64,000 nt of DNA. Source: PALSA-1003 sp963741315 (GTDB taxonomy: Bacteria; Pseudomonadota; Gammaproteobacteria; Burkholderiales; Casimicrobiaceae). The stretch covers positions 62,001 through 126,000 of the forward strand of contig CAVUHK010000001.1 of assembly GCA_963741315.1 (NCBI GenBank). Reading direction: 5' to 3'. The notes under the pieces were generated by a model. It ran no database searches. It saw only the letters and a program-made list of their open reading frames with translations, and was not told where the DNA came from. Positions 17,150-25,755 of this stretch are shown one piece after another. How positions within the stretch are numbered: the first letter of the stretch is position 1; every line of letters begins with the position of its first letter. The position numbers and the translations under genes were made by a program.

Positions 17150-17722
17150 TCAGCGAAAAAGCTGCACCACGCTCTGCTCCAGCCACGCCACCGGCAGCAT
17201 CAATATCAACTGGCCGAGCACGATCGCGATCAATGGCGACAGATCCAGCGACCCGCCCAGCGGGGGCACCAGACGGCGGATCGGCGCGAGCACGCGAAAC
17301 GTCAGCGCGTTGAGCACGCCGGCGAGCGGCCCGTCCGGCGCGACCCAAGACAGGATGGCCTGGATGAAGATGGCGCCGATCATGATCCACAGCGTGGCCT
17401 TGATCAGTTCCACGACCGAGAGCGCAGCGAGCATTGCCGCGAGCGAACCCGACAACGCGGCGCCGCTCAGGAGCGCGAGCGCACCCAGCCACAGGCATTG
17501 CGCGAACCACGCCAGCACCAGCGACGCCCAGTCGTAGCCGCCATGTCCCGGCAGGACGCGCCGCAGCGGCTTCACCGCCCAGTCGGTCAAGGCGATCGTC
17601 GTCTGGCCGACCGGATTGCGAAACGGCGCGCGCAGCCACTGCATGATGAAGCGCAGCAGCGCGGTGTAGACGACCAGCCCGAACGCGGTGTTGATCAGGA
17701 AACGCAGCGCTTCGATCCACAC
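17150..17722 (-). CDS. yggT: YggT-family membrane protein
   Basis: 190 residues with two repeated membrane modules. Each has the YggT phrase: RFIMQWLRAPFRNPVGQ near 24-40 and ILSWVAPDGPLAGVLNALTFRVLAPIRRLVPP near 120-152. YggT proteins are inner-membrane proteins next to proC in many proteobacteria and are linked to osmotic or potassium homeostasis, without a settled biochemistry. The GTG start is 5 bases after the proC stop, so translation is probably coupled. No better upstream start exists. Confidence 0.88.
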   Translation of the reverse strand: MWIEALRFLINTAFGLVVYTALLRFIMQWLRAPFRNPVGQTTIALTDWAVKPLRRVLPGHGGYDWASLVLAWFAQCLWLGALALLSGAALSGSLAAMLAALSVVELIKATLWIMIGAIFIQAILSWVAPDGPLAGVLNALTFRVLAPIRRLVPPLGGSLDLSPLIAIVLGQLILMLPVAWLEQSVVQLFR

Positions 17723-17727
17723 GATCG

Positions 17728-18543
17728 CTACTCGCGTCCGAACTGCTCGCCGAGCTCGCGTGCGCGAGCGGCGGCAGCCTTGACCGCGCCGACGATCGCC
17801 GCCTTCACCGCGGCGTTGTCCAGTGCGGCGATCGCGCGCTCGGTGGTGCCGCCTTTGGACGTCACCTGCGCGCGCAGCATCGCTGGCTCCGATTCACTCT
17901 GCTCGGCCAGCCGCGTCGAGCCGGAAAACGTCGCCAGCGCGAGGCGGTGCGCCTGCGCCGGGTCGAAGCCCAGCTCGCGCGCGGCCAGTTCCAGCGCCTC
18001 GAGAAAATAGAACACGTAGGCCGGACCGCTTCCCGACACCGCGGTGACCGCGTCGAGTTCGTCCTCGCGCTCGCACCACAGCGTGGTGCCGACCGCTTCC
18101 AGGATCGCCGCCGCGCGAGCGCGTCCGTCGCCGTCGACGCCGGACAGCGCATACAGGCCAGCGATGCCCGAACCGATCAGCGCCGGCGTATTCGGCATCG
18201 CCCGCACCAGGCGGCGATAGCCGAGCAACCAGCGCGACAGGTCCGGGAGGCGGATACCCGCGGCGATGGTGAGTACCACCTGGCGCTTGAGCAGGGTCGC
18301 CAGTTCACGCGCCACGGCGCGCACGTTCTGCGGCTTGACCGCAATGACGATCACGTCGGCGTTGACCACCGCCGCCGGTTCCACCTGGATGAAGGTGGCG
18401 ACGCCCAATCGCGCGGCGATGGTCGCGCGGGCATCGGCATCGGGCTCGACGACCGCGAAGGCGTTGGACGCCCCGCCGCGCGCAACCAGCCCGCCGATGA
18501 GTGCGCGCGCCATGTTGCCGCCGCCGATGAAAGTGATGTTCAT
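17728..18543 (-). CDS. proC: Pyrroline-5-carboxylate reductase
   Basis: 271 residues. ProC catalyses the last step of proline synthesis with NAD(P)H. The nucleotide loop FIGGGNMARALIGGL is at residues 5-19, VIAVKPQNV near 68, RAMPNTPALIGSGIAGLYA near 113, and the signature near residues 215-240 (LRAQVTSKGGTTERAIAALD) matches the substrate site. It overlaps yggS by 4 bases (ATGA). Order yggS-proC-yggT is a conserved operon. Confidence 0.96.
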   Translation of the reverse strand: MNITFIGGGNMARALIGGLVARGGASNAFAVVEPDADARATIAARLGVATFIQVEPAAVVNADVIVIAVKPQNVRAVARELATLLKRQVVLTIAAGIRLPDLSRWLLGYRRLVRAMPNTPALIGSGIAGLYALSGVDGDGRARAAAILEAVGTTLWCEREDELDAVTAVSGSGPAYVFYFLEALELAARELGFDPAQAHRLALATFSGSTRLAEQSESEPAMLRAQVTSKGGTTERAIAALDNAAVKAAIVGAVKAAAARARELGEQFGRE

Positions 18544-19250
18544 GTCCTCTCCGCTTCAACTCGTGCCGGCCGCGGCCCGAACAGCGCGCTGCCGATCCGC
18601 AACAAGGTAGCACCTTCGGCGACCGCGGCTTCGAGATCGCCGGACATGCCCATCGAAAGGGTGTCGAGCGCGTGGCCCTGCGCGCGCGCCGCGTCGTAGA
18701 GTTCGCGCAGCGCGCGAAACTGGCTTCGTTGCTGCGCCACATCCGCGCTTTCCCGCGCGATGCCCATGAAGCCGCGCAGCGCGAGCCGCGGCAGCCGCGC
18801 CACCGCCTGCGCGAGCACCAGCGCCAAGTCCGGCGCGCAGCCACTCTTGCTCGCCTCGCCACTGATGTTGACCTGCACGCACACGTTGAGCGCGGGCGTC
18901 CCCGGCGGGCGCGCCGCCGACAGTCGCTCGGCGATCGGAAGCCGGTCGATGGTCTGCACCCAGTCGAACCCGCCCGCGGCCAGCCGGGCCTTGTTGCCCT
19001 GAAGCGGCCCGATCAGGTGCCATTGGCTGCCCTCGAGGTCGCCGAGCAGAGCCCGCTTGGCCAACGCCTCCTGCACGTAGTTCTCCCCGAACGCGCGTTG
19101 TCCGGCGCGCCAGGCGACGCGAATGGCGTCCGCAGGCACCGTTTTGCTCACCGCGAGCACGCCAATGCCGGCCGGATCGCGGCCGGCTGCGCGGGCAGCT
19201 GCGGCGATGCGCGCCTCGATGGCTTGCCATGCCTTCTCGTATGGGGTCAT
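18540..19250 (-). CDS. yggS: PLP homeostasis protein (YggS/PROSC family)
   Basis: 236 residues, a free-standing alanine-racemase-like barrel that carries PLP. The PLP lysine is in VLAVSKTVPADAIR near 35, HLIGPLQGNKA is near 85, VNISGEASKSGC near 150, and LSMGMSGDLEAAVAEGATLLRIGSALFG near the end gives the phosphate-binding strand. No racemase activity is known in the family; it buffers PLP and affects amino-acid pools. It is divergent from pilT across a 77-base gap. Confidence 0.95.
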   Translation of the reverse strand: MTPYEKAWQAIEARIAAAARAAGRDPAGIGVLAVSKTVPADAIRVAWRAGQRAFGENYVQEALAKRALLGDLEGSQWHLIGPLQGNKARLAAGGFDWVQTIDRLPIAERLSAARPPGTPALNVCVQVNISGEASKSGCAPDLALVLAQAVARLPRLALRGFMGIARESADVAQQRSQFRALRELYDAARAQGHALDTLSMGMSGDLEAAVAEGATLLRIGSALFGPRPARVEAERT

Positions 19251-19327
19251 AATCAGATGACGTCGGCATAGGCAGCCAATACATTGTAATCAACAGCTTG
19301 CCGTGCTCTCGACAGCCGGGATTATAA

Positions 19328-20371
19328 ATGGACATCGCCGAACTGCTCGCATTCGCGGTAAAGAACAAGGCTTCGGACCTGCACCTGTCGGCAGGTCTGC
19401 CGCCGATGATTCGCGTCCACGGCGACATCCGGCGCATCAACCTGCCGCCGATGGAGCACGAAGACGTGCACGCCATGGTGTACGACATCATGAGCGACGC
19501 GCAGCGCAAGATGTACGAAGAAATGCTCGAATGCGATTTCTCGTTCGGCATTCCGAATCTCGCCCGCTTTCGCGTCAATGCATTCAACCAGGAACGCGGC
19601 GCCGCCGTCGCGTTCCGGACCATTCCCTCCAAAGTGCTGTCGCTGGAGGAACTGGCGGCGCCGCGCATCTTTGCCGAGCTGACCAATCGCCCGCGCGGGC
19701 TGATCCTGGTCACCGGTCCGACGGGCTCGGGCAAGTCGACGACGCTGGCGGCGATGGTCAATCACGTCAACGAAAACGAATACGGCCACATCCTCACCAT
19801 CGAGGATCCGATCGAGTTCCTGCACGAATCGAAGAAGTGCCTGATCAACCAGCGCGAAGTCGGGCCGCACACGCTGTCCTTCGCCAACGCGCTGCGCGCG
19901 GCGCTGCGCGAAGACCCCGATTACATCCTGGTCGGCGAAATGCGCGACCTGGAAACGATCCGGCTGGCGCTGACCGCGGCCGAAACCGGCCACCTCGTCT
20001 TCGGCACGCTGCACACGAGTTCGGCCGCCAAGACCATCGATCGCGTCATCGACGTGTTTCCGGCGGCGGAAAAGGACATGGTTCGAGCGATGCTCTCCGA
20101 GTCGCTGGTCGCGGCGATTTCGCAGACGCTGCTCAAGACCAAGGACCAGCAGGGCCGCATCGCGGCGCACGAAATCATGATCGGCTCGCCGGCGATCCGT
20201 AACCTGATTCGCGAGAACAAGGTCGCGCAGATGTACTCAGCGATTCAGACCAGCCAGGCGGCGGGCATGCAGACACTCGACCAGTGTCTGGTGGAAATGG
20301 TCCGCCGCAACCAGGTATCCCTGGCCGAGGCGCGCCAGCGTGCCGTCAACAAAGATCTGTTCGGCGGCTAA
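19328..20371 (+). CDS. pilT: Type IV pilus retraction ATPase PilT
   Basis: 347 residues. The start MDIAELLAFAVKNKASDLHLS is the family N-terminus. Walker A is at 130-138 (GPTGSGKST), followed by the Asp box TIEDPIEFLH, Walker B LVGEMRDLETI near 195-205, and the His box TAAETGHLVFGTLHT near 215. AIRNLIRENK with a later helix is the C-terminal retraction element. PilT hexamers power pilus retraction at the inner-membrane base. pilU follows after 24 bases. Confidence 0.97.
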   Translation: MDIAELLAFAVKNKASDLHLSAGLPPMIRVHGDIRRINLPPMEHEDVHAMVYDIMSDAQRKMYEEMLECDFSFGIPNLARFRVNAFNQERGAAVAFRTIPSKVLSLEELAAPRIFAELTNRPRGLILVTGPTGSGKSTTLAAMVNHVNENEYGHILTIEDPIEFLHESKKCLINQREVGPHTLSFANALRAALREDPDYILVGEMRDLETIRLALTAAETGHLVFGTLHTSSAAKTIDRVIDVFPAAEKDMVRAMLSESLVAAISQTLLKTKDQQGRIAAHEIMIGSPAIRNLIRENKVAQMYSAIQTSQAAGMQTLDQCLVEMVRRNQVSLAEARQRAVNKDLFGG

Positions 20372-20395
20372 CTCGTCCGCCCTGGAGCGCGCACT

Positions 20396-21568
20396 ATGGA
20401 ACGCGAAACCGCCACCAAATTCATCCACGAGCTGCTCGACCTGCTGGTCAAGCAGAACGGGTCCGACCTCTTCATCACCGCGGGCTTCCCGCCGGCGGTG
20501 AAGATCGACGGCAAGATCGCCCCGGTATCGAAGACGCCGCTGACGCCGCAGCACACCATCGAAATCGTGCGCAGCGTGATGAACGACAAGCAGGCGGCGG
20601 AATTCGAATCCAGCAAGGAGTGCAATTTCGCGATCAGCCCGCCCGGCATCGGCCGTTTCCGCTGCAATGCGTTCGTGCAAATGGGCCGCGTAGGCATGGC
20701 AATGCGCACGATCAACACCAACATCCCGACCTTCGACGAACTCTCCCTGCCGCCGGTGCTCAAGGACGTCACGATGAGCAAGCGCGGCATCATGATGTTC
20801 ATCGGCGCGACCGGCGCCGGCAAGTCGACCTCGATGGCAGCCCTGCTGGGCTACCGCAACGAGAACAGCTACGGCCACATCATCACCATCGAAGACCCGA
20901 TCGAATTCGTCCACGAGCACAAGAACTGCATCATCACGCAGCGCGAAGTCGGCGTGGACACCGACAACTGGGGCATCGCGCTGAAAAACACGCTGCGCCA
21001 GGCGCCCGACGTGATCCTGATCGGCGAAGTCCGCGATCGCGACACCATGGACTACGCCATCGCATTCGCGGAAACCGGCCACCTCTGCCTGGCGACGCTG
21101 CACGCCAACAGCACCAACCAGGCGCTGGACCGGATCATCAATTTCTTCCCGGAAGAGCGGCGCCAGCAGTTGCTGATGGACCTGTCGCTGAACATCCGCG
21201 CCTTCGTCGCGCAGCGGCTGATCGCGCGGCGCGACGGCCGCGGCCGCGTGCCGGCGGTCGAGGTGATGCTCAACTCGCCGCTGATTTCCGACCTGATCTT
21301 CAAGGGCGACGTTTCCGGCATCAAGGAAATCATGAAGAAGTCTCGCGAACTCGGCATGCAGACCTTCGACCAGGCGCTGTTCGACCTGTTCGAATCGGGC
21401 ATGATCAGTTACGAGGATGCACTGCGCAACGCCGACTCGCTCAACGACCTGCGGCTCGAAATCAAGCTGCATGGCAAGGACGCCAAGAACCGCAACGTCA
21501 TGGCCGGCATCGGCAACATGGACCTGGTGCCGGATCAGGCGAATCCGCTGGGCGCAAGCCGGTTCTGA
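20396..21568 (+). CDS. pilU: Type IV pilus retraction accessory ATPase PilU
   Basis: 390 residues, longer than PilT at the C-terminus as usual for PilU. Walker A GATGAGKST starts at residue 137, then TIEDPIEFVHEHK, LIGEVRDRDTMDYAIAFAETGHL and ATLHANSTNQALDRI. The end LHGKDAKNRNV and a short tail distinguish it from PilT. PilU needs PilT to support retraction against force. No pilin or assembly genes are nearby in the window, which is normal for this locus. Confidence 0.96.
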   Translation: MERETATKFIHELLDLLVKQNGSDLFITAGFPPAVKIDGKIAPVSKTPLTPQHTIEIVRSVMNDKQAAEFESSKECNFAISPPGIGRFRCNAFVQMGRVGMAMRTINTNIPTFDELSLPPVLKDVTMSKRGIMMFIGATGAGKSTSMAALLGYRNENSYGHIITIEDPIEFVHEHKNCIITQREVGVDTDNWGIALKNTLRQAPDVILIGEVRDRDTMDYAIAFAETGHLCLATLHANSTNQALDRIINFFPEERRQQLLMDLSLNIRAFVAQRLIARRDGRGRVPAVEVMLNSPLISDLIFKGDVSGIKEIMKKSRELGMQTFDQALFDLFESGMISYEDALRNADSLNDLRLEIKLHGKDAKNRNVMAGIGNMDLVPDQANPLGASRF

Positions 21569-21661
21569 GGTAGCGCGGCCCGGGCGCAGGCGTTCGGCCG
21601 GCACCTGCCAGTGTGATACGCTGACTGTTCGTCTCCTGCGGAGCGCCTCGCCCGTCGCATC

Positions 21662-22087
21662 ATGTCCGGCCTCGATTCCAGCACGCCCGTTCCCAGCGAG
21701 ATCAAACTGCACCAGGCGTCGCGCCTGATGGAGCTCTCGTTCGCCGACGGCACGAGTTTTCGTCTGCCCTACGAATTCTTGCGCGTGCATTCGCCGTCGG
21801 CGGAAGTGCGCGGCCACGGACCGGGCCAGGAAACGCTGCAGGTCGGCAAGCGCGAGGTGACCATTGCCGAGATCGAAGCGGTCGGGCACTACGCGATACG
21901 GCCCAAGTTCTCCGACGGCCACGACACCGGCATCTACTCCTGGGATTACCTCTACGACCTCGGTGTGCGCCACGATGCGCTGTGGGAGCAGTATCTGGCG
22001 CGACTCGCCGCAGCGGGAGCAAGCCGCGATGTCGATGCCAAAGCGCCGCCGGCCGCGGCCGGACATGCCTGCGGGCACAAGCATTGA
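21662..22087 (+). CDS. DUF971 protein (gamma-butyrobetaine hydroxylase-like N-terminal domain)
   Basis: 141 residues. The single DUF971 domain covers about 12-105, with FADGTSFRLPYEFLRVHSPSAEVRGHG and VGHYAIRPKFSDGHDTGIYSWDYLYDLG. The domain is also found at the N-terminus of butyrobetaine hydroxylases and in Fe-S or heme-related contexts. The tail ends in HACGHKH, a possible metal-binding end. It is followed with overlap by ubiE and is a frequent neighbour of ubiE-ubiJ-ubiB in betaproteobacteria; its role there is unknown. Confidence 0.9.
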   Translation: MSGLDSSTPVPSEIKLHQASRLMELSFADGTSFRLPYEFLRVHSPSAEVRGHGPGQETLQVGKREVTIAEIEAVGHYAIRPKFSDGHDTGIYSWDYLYDLGVRHDALWEQYLARLAAAGASRDVDAKAPPAAAGHACGHKH

Positions 22088-22818
22088 ACAACAAGACCTC
22101 GTTTGGCTTCGAAGAAGTCGCGCCCGACGAGAAGACGCGGCGCGTGCGCGGCGTGTTCGAATCGGTCGCCGGCAAGTACGACCTGATGAACGACCTGATG
22201 TCGGCGGGCCTGCATCGCGGCTGGAAGCGCTTTGCGGTCGAGACCAGCGGCGTGCGCGCCGGCGCACAGGTGCTCGACGTCGCGGGCGGCACTGCCGACC
22301 TCTCGCGCCTGTTCGCCGATCGCGTAGGGCCGACCGGCAGCGTGGTGTTGAGCGACATCAACGGCGCCATGCTGCGCGAGGGCCGCGACCGGCTCATCAA
22401 CGAAGGCCGGGTCGTTCCCGCGGTCCAATGCGATGCCGAGGCGCTACCGTTTCCCGCGCGCTCCTTCGACTGCGTGTCGATCGCGTTCGGGCTGCGCAAT
22501 GTCACACGAAAGGAAAACGCGCTCACCGAAATGCGCCGCGTGCTGCGGCCGGGCGGAGTCGCGATCATCCTAGAATTCAGCCAGCCGTGGGCGCCGCTGC
22601 GGCCGGCCTACGATTGGTACAGCTTCAACATCCTGCCGCGCCTGGGTAAGGCCGTCGCCGGCGACGAAGCGAGCTATCGCTACCTCGCCGAGTCGATTCG
22701 CGTGCATCCCGACCAGCAGACGCTCAAGGGCATGATGGAGCAGGCGGGCTTCGAACAGGTCGACTGGTTCAACCTCGCTGCGGGCGTCGTCGCTCTGCAT
22801 CGCGGCCGCGTGTTCTAG
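22084..22818 (+). CDS. ubiE: Ubiquinone/menaquinone C-methyltransferase
   Basis: 244 residues. SAM loop VLDVAGGTADLSRLF is near residue 60, DINGAMLREGRDR near 93, and VTRKENALTEMRRVLRPGG near 140-158 is the UbiE signature; FNILPRLGKAVAGD near 182 is also typical. The family N-terminus matches a TTG start at 22084 that overlaps the DUF971 stop as TTGA; the longer open frame lies inside DUF971. UbiE methylates C2 of the benzoquinol ring in ubiquinone synthesis. Confidence 0.94.
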   Translation: MNNKTSFGFEEVAPDEKTRRVRGVFESVAGKYDLMNDLMSAGLHRGWKRFAVETSGVRAGAQVLDVAGGTADLSRLFADRVGPTGSVVLSDINGAMLREGRDRLINEGRVVPAVQCDAEALPFPARSFDCVSIAFGLRNVTRKENALTEMRRVLRPGGVAIILEFSQPWAPLRPAYDWYSFNILPRLGKAVAGDEASYRYLAESIRVHPDQQTLKGMMEQAGFEQVDWFNLAAGVVALHRGRVF

Positions 22819-22835
22819 CGCGTTCGCATCCGGCA

Positions 22836-23417
22836 ATGAACATCGCCGCCGACGCAGTCAACCGAACGCTCGAACGCGAGACCTGGGCGCGAGAGCGGCT
22901 GGCTGCGCACGCGGGACGCACCGTGCGCATCGTTGTCGGACCGGCGCGCGCTGCATTCTCGATTGATTCCGGCGGCAAACTGCTCGAAGGGACGGCGGCG
23001 CCGGATCTCACGTTGACCGTGTCGCCGCTGCGCCTGCCGGCGCTGCTGGCGCAACCGGGACGCTGGTCGGAATTCGTCACCGCCGACGGCGACGCCGCAC
23101 TGGCGACAACGCTTGCCGACCTTGCGCTCACCATGCCGATGTTCGTCGAGCAGGCGTTCGCGCGCGCCTTCGGCCCGATCGTCGGGCAGCAATTGTCCGA
23201 TGTCGGGCGTCGCCTGCTGACGATGCCCGAATACGCGGCACAGCGCGTCGGAGACAGTGTCGCGCGCTTCGTCGGCGACGAGGCCAACGTGGCAGTGCCC
23301 GCGGCGGAAGCGCGCGCATTCGCGGCCGACGTTGCCGCGGTGGCGAGCGAGGTCGATGCACTCGCGGTGCGCATCGACGCGCTGGCCGCTGCGGCGTCGC
23401 GCAAAGGCAAGGTCTAG
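22836..23417 (+). CDS. ubiJ: Ubiquinone biosynthesis accessory factor UbiJ (SCP2 domain)
   Basis: 193 residues. An SCP2-like lipid-binding domain spans about 1-100 (LERETWARERLAAHAGRTVRIVVG, then DLTLTVSPLRLPALLAQPGRW and GDAALATTLADLAL), and a C-terminal helix rich in Ala, Glu and Asp follows. UbiJ carries the ubiquinone intermediate for the soluble Ubi complex. Placement between ubiE and ubiB is the conserved arrangement and supports the assignment more than sequence alone. Confidence 0.87.
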   Translation: MNIAADAVNRTLERETWARERLAAHAGRTVRIVVGPARAAFSIDSGGKLLEGTAAPDLTLTVSPLRLPALLAQPGRWSEFVTADGDAALATTLADLALTMPMFVEQAFARAFGPIVGQQLSDVGRRLLTMPEYAAQRVGDSVARFVGDEANVAVPAAEARAFAADVAAVASEVDALAVRIDALAAAASRKGKV

Positions 23418-23529
23418 CCGCAACGCATTCGTCCCGCGCCCGGCAGGCAAGGGCGTGGTTGCGCGGGGGAGCGCAGATCCGCGCCGACCGCATGAAATTT
23501 TCGATTCACCGATCCCGTACAATCGCGCC

Positions 23530-25062
23530 ATGCATTTGCTGAGACTCGCGATAATCCTGCACGTCGCGCTCAAGTACGGGCTCGACGAGTTCCTGCTCGG
23601 CCACGAGCGCTTCCGCTGGATGCGCCCCACCGTTCGCGTCGTCACCTTCTGGCGAAACGTGTCGGCGCCGCGCGCAGTGCGCCTGCGCCTGGCGTTGCAG
23701 GACCTGGGGCCGATCTTCGTCAAGTTCGGCCAGATGCTCTCGACCCGGCGCGACCTTCTTCCGCCCGACATCGCAGACGAACTGGCCGGATTGCAGGATC
23801 GCGTGCCGCCGTTCGCCACCGTGGACGTGCTCGCGACCTTGCAGCGCGCCTACGGCAAGCCCGTCGACGCGGTATTCAAGACGTTTTCCCGCGAGCCGAT
23901 CGCCAGCGCGTCGGTCGCACAGGTGCACCTCGCGGAATTGCCGGACGGCACCCCCGCCGCGGTCAAGGTCCTGCGACCGAACATCGCGACGACCATCGAG
24001 AGGGACCTCGGCTTGATGCAGACCGGCGCGATGCTCATGGAAAAGCTGTGGTCCGACGGCAAGCGCCTCAAGCCGCGCGAAGTCGTCGCGGAGTTCGACA
24101 AGACCATCCACGACGAACTCGATCTGTCGCGCGAAGCCGCCAACTGTTCGCAGCTGCGCCGCAACTTCCAGCACTCGCCGTTGCTGCTCGTGCCCGAGGT
24201 GTACTGGGACTTCTGCTCGCGCGAAGTGATGGTGATGGAACGCATGAACGGCACGCCGATCGGCCAGGTGGAGCGACTCAGAAGCGAAGGCATCGACATC
24301 AAGGCTCTCGCCCGCGCCGGCGTGGAGATCTTCTTCACGCAGGTGTTCCGCGACGGCTACTTTCACGCCGACATGCACCCGGGCAACATCTTCGTTGCCA
24401 CCGACCCCATCCATCGCGGCAAGTACATCGCGCTCGACTTCGGCATCATGGGCACGCTCTCCGAGCGCGACAAGAGTTATCTGGCGCAGAACTTCGTCGC
24501 CTTCTTCCGCCGCGACTACCGGCGCGTCGCCACCGCGCACCTCGAGTCGGGCTGGGTGCCGCCGGACACCCGCGTCGACGAGCTGGAGAGCGAAATCCGC
24601 GTGGTGTGCGAGCCGATTTTCGACAAGCCGCTCAAGGAAATCTCGCTTGGCCGAGTGCTGGTGAACCTGTTCAAGGCATCGCGCCGCTTCAATGTCGAAA
24701 TCCAGCCGCAACTGGTGCTGCTGCAGAAGACGCTGCTCAACGTCGAGGGGCTGGGCCGCGAGCTCGATCCGGACCTCGATCTCTGGGTGACGGCGAAGCC
24801 GTTTCTGGAGCGCTGGATGAAGGAGCAGATCGGGTGGCGCGCGCTGGAGCGCCGGTTCCGCGAGGAAGCACCGTTCCTGGCGACGACGCTGCCGCTGCTG
24901 CCGCGGCTGATCTACCAGAAGCTCTCCGAACCGCCACTCGCATCCGAGACTGCGCTGCTGGCGCTGACTGCCGCGCAGCAGGCGCGTAACCGCTGGCTGA
25001 TCATCATTGCCATGCTGCTCGCCGGCGGGGTGGCGCTGATGCTGGTGCAAACGCTGCGCTGA
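23530..25062 (+). CDS. ubiB: Atypical protein-kinase-like ubiquinone biosynthesis factor UbiB
   Basis: 510 residues. The UbiB signature KFGQMLSTRRDLLPPDIADEL lies at about 62-83, the Ala-rich nucleotide loop ASVAQVHLAELPDGTPAAVKV near 128-150, the ExD-like and catalytic loop FHADMHPGNIF near 277, and LDFGIMG near 300. Two membrane helices close the protein. UbiB is an ATPase that helps extract ubiquinone precursors from the membrane. The ATG at 23530 is 112 bases after ubiJ; upstream open frame is shadow sequence. Confidence 0.95.
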   Translation: MHLLRLAIILHVALKYGLDEFLLGHERFRWMRPTVRVVTFWRNVSAPRAVRLRLALQDLGPIFVKFGQMLSTRRDLLPPDIADELAGLQDRVPPFATVDVLATLQRAYGKPVDAVFKTFSREPIASASVAQVHLAELPDGTPAAVKVLRPNIATTIERDLGLMQTGAMLMEKLWSDGKRLKPREVVAEFDKTIHDELDLSREAANCSQLRRNFQHSPLLLVPEVYWDFCSREVMVMERMNGTPIGQVERLRSEGIDIKALARAGVEIFFTQVFRDGYFHADMHPGNIFVATDPIHRGKYIALDFGIMGTLSERDKSYLAQNFVAFFRRDYRRVATAHLESGWVPPDTRVDELESEIRVVCEPIFDKPLKEISLGRVLVNLFKASRRFNVEIQPQLVLLQKTLLNVEGLGRELDPDLDLWVTAKPFLERWMKEQIGWRALERRFREEAPFLATTLPLLPRLIYQKLSEPPLASETALLALTAAQQARNRWLIIIAMLLAGGVALMLVQTLR

Positions 25063-25069
25063 GGTCCGC

Positions 25070-25522
25070 TCAACGCTTGCGCGGGGCCGTACCTACGGTC
25101 GTCTCGTTCCACACGATCGCCACGTCCGCCTGCTTCTTGACGAGTTGTTCCAGCCACTGCTTCTGGCGCGCCGAGCGCACGCAGCCTTGCAGCGTGACAA
25201 ACTTGCGCGTAGTCGTCACCCACACGCTGCTATCGCGAAACCGCGGATCCGTCGCGATGGCGGTTGCTACGCGCGCGTTGATTTCCGGATCGCGGCGGTA
25301 CGCACCGCCGCACTCGCACGTCCCGGCTAGGCAGCACGACGTTCCACGCTCGGCACGTTCGTGCGCTTGCACGCGCATTTCCTCTTCGGTGACGACCGGT
25401 GCCGGCACTTCCGGACAGCCCACATAGCCGGCAGTCGCTCGCTCAAACGGATCGAGCTTATACGTGCGTACCGACTGGACGAGCACGGGCGACGCGATCG
25501 CGACAATACAGCCCGTTGTCAT
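25070..25522 (-). CDS. BON-domain protein with N-terminal membrane anchor
   Basis: 150 residues from the ATG at 25522. A hydrophobic stretch (residues 5-19) is followed by a Cys-containing segment (SCCLAGTCECGG) and a BON domain at about 80-145 (INARVATAIATDPRF, VTLQGCVRSARQKQWLEQLVKK, VVWNETTV-like end). BON domains bind phospholipid or peptidoglycan-side surfaces and are typical of periplasmic proteins. The frame stays open upstream to 25723 through a palindromic repeat, so the true start is uncertain and may have been altered by that element. It converges with ubiB. Confidence 0.68.
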   Translation of the reverse strand: MTTGCIVAIASPVLVQSVRTYKLDPFERATAGYVGCPEVPAPVVTEEEMRVQAHERAERGTSCCLAGTCECGGAYRRDPEINARVATAIATDPRFRDSSVWVTTTRKFVTLQGCVRSARQKQWLEQLVKKQADVAIVWNETTVGTAPRKR

Positions 25523-25614
25523 GCCGAGCAAAGCAAGGAATCTGCTGGCACGCCGAGTCAGCGAGTCACGAATTGCGTGTTCCTCGCTGCTTTCGCCCCT
25601 CGGGATGACAGGGC
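25511..25614. repeat. Palindromic intergenic repeat (MITE-like hairpin)
   Basis: TGTCATGCCGAG at 25517 and CTCGGGATGACA ending at 25610 are inverted ends with one mismatch, flanked by GCCC and GGGC, and further paired blocks (AAAGC, AGGAA) continue inward. The whole 104 bases can fold into one long hairpin. Such ends are typical of dispersed non-coding repeats in proteobacteria. It overlaps the open 5' end of the BON gene, where it encodes RFLALLGMT-like wording. One copy only is visible here. Confidence 0.65.
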
Positions 25615-25701
25615 ATTTGATCGGCAGAGTGTTGTTGTGCATACGATGATCGTCGCGATGCTCTCGCAATGATGTATTTCCGCGTGGAATGCCAGCCATT
25701 T

Positions 25702-25710
25702 TGCTACAAT
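25702..25710 (+). promoter_or_regulatory. Extended -10 element for potABCD
   Basis: TGC directly precedes TACAAT, a TGn-extended -10, 46 bases before the potA ATG. No good -35 is present, as is normal for extended -10 promoters. It lies just beyond the divergent palindromic repeat. Confidence 0.45.
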
Positions 25711-25755
25711 CCGGCGGTCCCAACGAAGAGTCGGCGAAGAGTCGGCGACGCCGCG

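Noticed and set aside
19298..19328. TTGCCG and TTATAA/TATAAA as a pilT promoter
   Set aside because: The -10-like part overlaps the start codon, so transcription from it would begin after the ATG.
20237..22267. A 676-codon minus-strand frame opposite pilT-pilU
   Set aside because: It is a shadow of two clear ATPase genes and contains no motif of its own.
23506..25050. A 514-codon minus-strand frame opposite ubiB
   Set aside because: Shadow of the ubiB reading frame.
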